From contig JAIUCV010001134.1 in the NCBI GenBank assembly GCA_026724425.1, positions 62,001 through 126,000 on the forward strand: a stretch of DNA of 64,000 bases, given 5' to 3'. Origin of the DNA: Erythrophleum ivorense. Lineage: Eukaryota > Streptophyta > Magnoliopsida > Fabales > Fabaceae. Shown piece after piece: positions 57,751 through 64,000 of the stretch. Made by a program: the position numbers and the translations under genes. Under the pieces are notes generated by a model, which did not search any database, was not told the DNA's origin, and saw nothing but the letters and a program-made list of their open reading frames with translations. Position 1 is the stretch's first letter. Each line of letters begins with the position of its first letter.

Positions 57751-59398
57751 AGTCTAAAATTTGCAGAAACTGTCAGTGCACTGTTCATTTGGTCAGTATG
57801 ATTTTAGGTATATTTGAGGGAACAAATAAAGTACAATGCTCATAAAATTTTATAGGAATATAGTTGGCATCATAGTCTTTTCATATCCATTCAAATCACT
57901 CAATTTAAAGCTCTGTAGAGTAAGATATGAATTTTTAAAATTTCAGGTCTGTACTATTTTAAAATCCTAACCCAACTACTATTCCATGAAGATTTCATGG
58001 GCTAACTAATATTTTTTTGATCTAAAATTTTTACTATAGTTAGATGATGTCCTGAGCTTTCTAACGAGTCTAAGTTTGCATAATTTGGAATTTTTTAGCT
58101 CAAGTTATGAATTTCTAAAATTTGTAACAAAATATGAAATGTCATAGAAACTTATGAAATTAGCTAGTCTAGGTTTGTATGATCCAAATCCGAATTCCAT
58201 GCTTCATTTTGTGATTTTTCTGTATTAATGAGTGTAACAAGGGTGGAAGATGAGTTTGGAAAGTTGATATGATCTATTTAATCAAAATTGAATAAATTTG
58301 ACATTTAACGTCGATAAATTCTAATGTTAAAAGTGCTGAATTTGTGAAAATGGACTCTGTAGGCACTTCGTGTAATAATTTAAGTGTTATCTACCTATGA
58401 TATTGCAAAGAACAAAATTTTTGGGGTTGTATAAAATATTTCATGAATTTTTGAAATTCTACAGAGCTTCCATTTTAGCCCCTAGTATTGTTCATTTGAT
58501 TAGTTATAATATTTTGTATATTTGAGGGGGCAAATAAACTTAGATACTTACAAACTTTTATAGGCATGTAGTTCATATTATAAGTTTTACTTAGCAATAG
58601 AGTTTGTGAAAATTGGAGTTGTGTAACCAAAGATATACATTTTTAAATTTTAGGGTCTGATTATGGAAGTGTACAATGGCAGTCTCAGTTTTTAGTGTTT
58701 TTAGTGATCCAGATGGATTCATTTGCACTTGAAATTTTTATAACATATAGTTGACATCTTAAGCTTTCTGTAGACACCTAATTTGCATGCATCAGAGTTA
58801 TATAGATTGTGATATGCATTTCTGAAATTAGTGCAAATTTTGTGTGCTATACCATTTTAGATCCATGAAGACTTGCATGCTTTTGATGTGTAATTTGTAA
58901 CTTGATAAGCTAGACTAAGTTTGTTTATGATAAATATGATATAAATAAAAGAAAGAAATAAATTCAGGACCCTACAATACATTTTGATACATAAATGGGC
59001 TAAATTTTTGCCAATGAATATGTGTATTGGGTATGAATATTGAGATATTTGCCAAAAGGAATGGAAGTGATTGAGATTAAACTAGGTATGACATGTTGAA
59101 TGGTCAATTTTTTATGCAAGCCATATTTCATGTATTGGACATTATGGAAATAATGTTTAGAATGATTAAAATTTGCTCAAAGTGAGAGAGTGCAAATTAG
59201 ATGCCAATTGGACTACAAAATTTCGTTTAAATGAGTTATAAATTACACATCTACCTTTGATAGCCCAAAAGACTTAGTTTGGGCTTGAAATTTGGCATGC
59301 AATTAGAGAATTTATAAAGTTTTCTAAAAAATTAGGAATGGAAATTTTTATAGCTATATAAAATATTTTACAAATTTTCAAAGTTAGCAAAATTATAC
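57751..59398 (+). repeat. Degenerate family-A-like modules
   Basis: Successive blocks repeat the same order of words: a gttcatttggt-type word, then cataaaattttatagg, then agatatgaattttt, then a ttatgaatttctaaaattt-type word, spaced by roughly 600 bases (near 57770, 58490 and partly 59370). These words also occur once in each family-A LTR near 10010-10170. The region reads as an old, internally duplicated relative of family A. No open frame of note. Confidence 0.45.
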
Positions 59399-60506
59399 AG
59401 ATTTACACTGGTACTGTAGCAAATAATCAAATGATTATGTTGATACATTCGAGTAATTAAACATTTTACAATTAGTGAACTAGATTTATTGTCATAACCT
59501 AGATTTTCCGCCAAAATGGAGCTATTTAAACCATGATCATAAGTGCATAAATATACTCCTGAAAAATAAGTAGGTATAAGAAGTCATGTCCCGATTCACT
59601 ATGGATCAATATCATGAATAACAATATATGAGCTATGAAATTGATTCATCATCAAGAATTGAATAGTATAATATAGGAAGATGCTAGATGCAAAGGTGCA
59701 TAATAGATTGATATGAACATCATGAGTTGTCCCGTAATAAAATCAGTTGTTGCTGATACTTTCTTCTCAATTCCTTCTAAAAAAAATTCTAATTTAAAAA
59801 TTATAAATTCTTAGTATATTATATATTATTAATATTATATATATTTATATATTTCTTATTTATTTCTTTTTTGTAAAACCTGCTTTATTTAGATTAGGAA
59901 AATCGTACGACTTTATGAAACCATGTGCTATTACTTGAATCCATAGTCAATCCTATTTCCAATAGGAGTAGTTGAGTTCTATATGTATCTATGAGATCAA
60001 GTATGGAATTTTGTTTACTCACTTGGAAATGAGTATCTATTAGAAACAAAATAATCCTTTAATTTATTTTTAAGTCCCCTTTTGTTTTGCACATAAAAAA
60101 AAAGAAGAATAGGAACGAAAAAAAAGGAAAGAATAATAATATAATACAATTAAAATAAAAAAAAGAGGGATCCCTTTGGATTCTTTCTTATATCCAATGA
60201 TTATGTCCCAGAAATTGAGTGAATAATAAGTCATTCATATTAGATTTTTTTGGATAGCCATATACAATCACTTTTAACTAGAAAAATAGAAAACTTTTTT
60301 TTAAAAACTTTCCTTCAAGGCTAGAGGATAAAAAATTTTAGTAACTTATGATATAGCAGTAAAAGCAAGACTTGTAGGTGGATCGACTCATCAAGTTCCC
60401 ATTGAAATAGGATCCACACAAGGAAAAGCACTTGCCATTCGTTGGTTATTAGGGGCATCCCGAAAATGTATGGGTCGAAATGAATAGATTTACACTGGTA
60501 CTGTAG
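59399..60506 (+). other. Insertion bounded by a 21-bp direct repeat, containing plastid DNA
   Basis: The 21 bases starting agatttacactggtactg occur at 59399-59419 and exactly again at 60486-60506. Between them, 59420-59780 is A+T-rich with no recognised match. 59800-60349 has the look of plastid intergenic DNA (unproven), and 60350-60482 is a plastid rps7 fragment. A duplication this long is unusual for LTR integration and fits repair-linked insertion. Confidence 0.6.
60350..60482 (+). pseudogene. rps7: Plastid rps7 fragment (nuclear insertion of plastid DNA)
   Basis: Forty-four codons reading DIAVKARLVGGSTHQ, then VPIEIGSTQGKALAIRWLLG, then ASRKCMGRN match the central part of plastid ribosomal protein S7, about residues 73-116 of roughly 155. 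The plastid consensus has ARRVGG, GAARKR and PGRNMA, so a few substitutions are present. The N-terminal third and the C terminus are missing and no start codon is present. The plant mitochondrial S7 differs strongly in this region, so the source is the plastid. It is a relic without function. Confidence 0.9.
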
Positions 60507-60864
60507 TAACTAGCACAACTTTTGTTTTTGTGGTTTTTTAAAGGTCAAATGAATTCATTTTTACTTAAAATTTTTACAGCATAAAATTCATATTATAAGC
60601 TTTCCATAGAGGCCTTATTATGTCAAAATGGCCAAAATAGGCTACATAGCTTCTATATGTAAATGGGTTCCATATTCTCGTCTTATGGAACAAACAAATT
60701 TATCTATGGTGGCTTGAGTGAAAAAGAAAAGTATTTCAATTTTGACCCCTATAGTTCCACTTGAAGTATAAACTAGGCTAAAACCACTACCAAAAGTTTA
60801 GTAGTGGTTGTTAATTGGTTACTAATAAGAATAGATAGTATGAATGAGTAAATATAAAGCTAGT
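60507..60864 (+). repeat. Degenerate family-A-like tail
   Basis: Continues the module broken at 59398: ggtcaaatgaattcattttt, then cataaaattcatattataagc, resemble 58560-58760. Nothing else is recognised. Confidence 0.35.
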
Positions 60865-62014
60865 TGTGACATTTTAACTAAAGGAAACCCTAAATTAATA
60901 TGCGATGAGGTTAAGTAAGAGTTGAAGATTAATCAGGATGTCAAGAAATAAGGTTAAGAGATCACTTATGGTGCAAAAACAGGACCTACATGGCTATATA
61001 TGGCTAAATAGTAAACTAGTAGTAAAATCATAATTTTGAGCAAAATTTTAGAAATTAAAAAAAAAGTTTTAAATGCAAAAATTAAATTTACTATAGGGAC
61101 TAGCAGAATTGGTTAAAACCCTTATGATAAATAAAATGAGATAGACAATGTTATGACTATAAACAAAGCCATGTTTTTACTGTTTAAACCATTTAAACCT
61201 CAAAAATAATATTTTTATGTGAAAGAGCACTTGAAATTGCATAGAGAGCAATCAGATCTTGAAAAGCCTAAAAAATGAGCCAGAACAGAGTGAATTAGTA
61301 CCTAGAGGCAAAATGGTCATTTTGAAATATTATAAAAGAGGTTTATATGAGAAGCTATCTACCCTTCATCTTTCTCATGACATCCATAGAAACTTGGAGA
61401 GTCTTCTATGGCATTAAACATAAGGGAGGAGAGAGAAAGACTTTAAGTTCCTATTTGGGTAAGTAAATAGCCTTCGTTCATCCTCTATTGATTATAAAGA
61501 TTTTTCTACATAGAGAGCTTTCTAGTGGTGGTATTTTCTTCATGATAGGAGGAAGTTCATATATGACCTAGTAGAGAAAAGTGCTCCAGTTGGAATTCCA
61601 ATTGATGGGAATTAATTTATGCAAAGAGTGCTCTATAGTAAGGTAAGTTTCCATCTAAAACACTTGAAAAATTTTGAGATATTAGGCCCCAAAGATTTTG
61701 CCCAATTGAGAGAAAATGATAACAAAGAGTTTTCTTCATGTAATTTTGGTGCATTCAAGGGTTTTAGGCTATGAGGATTCCATATCTACCATTAGTTTGC
61801 ATTGAATCATGAAAAAGAATAAGTTAAAACACTAAGGGGGATTTTTAACAAAAATAAGGAGGGGGCTTGAATTCAGTTGTTTTATGTAATATCCTATGAT
61901 TTAAAAATTTAAAATAATTCCTAAAGAGGGGAATGAATTATTTATGAGAGGTTACAGGCCTAGAGAAAGCTAGTATATATTACAAGAAACCAAAATTAGA
62001 ACTGTTTGGTTAAT
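60865..62014 (+). mobile_element. Probable family-A-like LTR A9, 5' part
   Basis: A possible start, tgtgacattttaac, lies at 60865. The stretch cataattttgagcaaaattt (about 61028) matches 7339-7359 of A2. A TATA-like ttataaaag lies near 61331, and gggtaagtaaatagcc near 61458 matches the reverse strand of A4. It is broken at 62014 by A7. It is diverged from the other copies and the left boundary is uncertain. Confidence 0.45.
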
Positions 62015-63857
62015 TGTAACACCATCATTTCTAGCTCATACCCATCATGCCTTACATGCTCATGTGAGATATAGGAAGAATAAAGTGAGATCTTCCTCAT
62101 TGGATTCATACACTTGCTTAGAGTTGCGACATGGTTAAAAATTCATTTCGGTGTCACATGGACCATGTGAGCCATTCTATGCATCCTCATATTTAATTAC
62201 ACCATTACAACTCATTTCAATCCCAAAAACATGCTTTTAGCCCATGGAAACCAAAAAGAGGTATGGAACATGCATGTTCATTTTTGGCCAGGTTTGGCCT
62301 CATTTCTGGGCAAAGTTTGGAAAATCACAGCTAAATATAGAAAAATTGAAAACATGTATCTCAGTCATTCTGGAAATCTTGGGATGTCTACTTCATTCTA
62401 AAAATATTTATAAGTCATAACATCCAACACACAAAGCGTTTGACATGCGAAATCATCTGGAGATCGAACTGGTCCTGATACTATCACAGTTTATTGATAT
62501 GAACTTCAAAAATGTCCAACTAATTCCACAAAAATCCAATGCATAAAATTGATAACAATATGGAAATATGTGGATGTTAAATAGAGAGAAAAAATATCTC
62601 CAGATTAGTTCATCAAGCCAAAGTCTCAGAAATCGATGGAACAATACATCTGGTCAGGCAAGATGATTGATACTGGGCAGAAACTTCAAAAATTTATATC
62701 TTCCTCTCTAGACCTCCAAATGAGGTGCTTCCAGTTGCTACAAGTCATTGTGACTGTTTAGTTTCTTTCTATAAAATTCTGTAGGCATTGGACCACGTTT
62801 GCTCCTCAGATGACACAATTTTACAACTGACCAAATGAACAGTATTGATGCAAAATCCGAAATTCTGATACCAATTTTAAAAAATCATAGAAAATTCCAC
62901 AGACCTCCAAATAATCTAATCTTTAGCTTCCCCAAAACCTTTAGACAAGATCTAGTCACATGCCAAATTTCAAGGCAAGAAGAGGTCATTTGGTCAGACT
63001 TGGACATCATGGGGCAAAGTGACCAGTTTTTATGTTACAAGAGGGCTATTAGGGTTCAACTTTGCTTCTCCTACCTCTAAGGCTCTATGAGCACATGGGA
63101 AGGCATCAACATAGGCTATCAAACATGGCTCAAATGTCTAACAACCCAGATTTGCAAAACTCACTCTCCCACACCAAAACATACACCATGTACATAATGC
63201 CAAGATCTTGCTATTCATAACAAAACTTGCTACATCATTCAAGATGGTTCTAATTCTCATACATATATGATAAATACATTCATTTATAAGTATTCATACG
63301 TGCTACATCATGTACATCATGAAAGTACATCTCTTGACTTAACTACAAAATAGTGACAAAATGACTATTTCACAACTCCTTTGCCAATTTTCTAACTTCA
63401 AGCTTGGTGGCTCCCATCTCTTGTCTCACTTGGTCCACCTAACATGTTAGGATGGTGGAAAGGGGGAGTGAGATTCAAAGGATCTCAATAGCTCATCTCT
63501 CATTCAATCATACACAATATATGTAAAGCAAGCTTTTCAAATGCATGTGTAAAAAAGTGAAAATCATGGACACTTTAAAAACAACTTTGGCATATGAATC
63601 AATCATACAAGACATTCAAGGGTTCACCAAGTGTTTGAATTAGCCTCACACTTCTCCTCATAGATTTTGGACTTGCCTCACCCACTCTTGATCACTTTGG
63701 ACTCAACCATACTCTTGGGAATCTACATTACTTTTGGGAGACTCTTTGCTTTGTCTCAACCAAGTTTAAGGGTTCTTGGCTCATCCTCACCCAAGGGAAG
63801 AATTCTTGGCCTTTCCACACTCAAGCAAACTCATACAAACATCATGGATTCATTTAA
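62015..63857 (-). mobile_element. Family-A LTR A7 (reverse), first part
   Basis: Starts tgtaacaccatcatttctagc, like the other reverse copies, and contains the palindrome tcacatggaccatgtga at 62154-62170. It runs through family sequence matching A4 and A5 until A8 interrupts it at 63858. Its far end lies outside the window. Confidence 0.8.
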
Positions 63858-64000
63858 TGTAACATCCGGTCCCTCCGTAAACGTGAGAAACGCAATGTTC
63901 GGCTTCTCCGTAAACGTCAGAAATGGGCTAAATATAAAAGGAAGTCCTCGAAATAGAAGGAATTGGGGCCAACTAAAAATATGATAAAATTTTAGATATT
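63858..64000 (+). mobile_element. Family-A LTR A8, 5' end only
   Basis: Starts tgtaacatccggtccctcc and continues cgtgagaaacgcaatgttcg, the family-A 5' end in forward orientation. The word ctccgtaaacgt occurs twice within 50 bases. It is inserted into A7 and truncated by the window edge. Confidence 0.75.

Overview
The window looks like plant nuclear DNA from a repeat-rich intergenic region: it is strongly A+T-rich, built almost wholly of LTR retrotransposons, carries primer-binding sites for plant initiator-Met tRNA, and holds a plastid rps7 fragment. I see no intact host gene, tRNA or rRNA. All recognisable coding sequence is decayed retrotransposon gag-pol. I could not identify the species.

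Layout. (1) 1-6830 is the 3' end of a Tat/Ogre-like element: a minisatellite array in the 3' UTR (about 161-1460), a duplicated polypurine-tract foldback (1551-1852), then a 5.0-kb LTR (1828-6830). (2) From 6831 to about 57750 runs an outer copy (A1) of a coding-free 3.7-kb LTR family, here called family A, opened by several later insertions. Solo LTR A2 (7099-10835) lies in A1. A3 (ends 11515 and 56287, reverse strand) also lies in A1. A Ty1/copia element, C1 (12790-46496), lies in A3. Inside C1 are A4p (18716-22436), a 17-kb Ty3/gypsy Del/Tekay-like element G1 (23303-40344, reverse strand), and A4 (42675-46322, in the 3' LTR). Inside G1 are a 3.8-kb Tat/Ogre-like solo LTR (28854-32639) and a 2.6-kb solo LTR, S1 (37107-39693). 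A5 (46591-53990) also lies in A3 and itself holds A6 (48715-52426). (3) 57751-60864 is degenerate family-A-like DNA with a composite insertion containing the rps7 fragment. (4) 60865-64000 is a second nest, A9 > A7 > A8, running off the window.

The nest reaches five levels (A1 > A3 > C1 > G1 > solo LTR). Most levels are supported by TG...CA ends and 5-bp target-site duplications: AGATG, AAAAG, TATTG, GGTAT, AGTAC and CTAAG are exact, while ATAAA/ATGAA, GTGTG/GTATG, AATAC/GACAC and ACATA/ACTCA are imperfect. At the C1/G1 and G1/solo-LTR junctions the host reading frame resumes across the insertion, an independent check.

No element here looks autonomous. Premature stops in G1 and C1 are mostly explainable as C-to-T or G-to-A changes, as expected of long-methylated DNA. 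The less ordinary signals are: complementary arm changes in the minisatellite; an ACGT-rich upstream region in S1; a 17-bp odd palindrome and recurrent small open frames in family A; a cluster of CCGCGGC-like words in the G1 LTRs; paired hairpins in the C1 leader; and the plastid-containing insertion bounded by a 21-bp direct repeat. All comparisons were made by eye; no identity value or age was computed.
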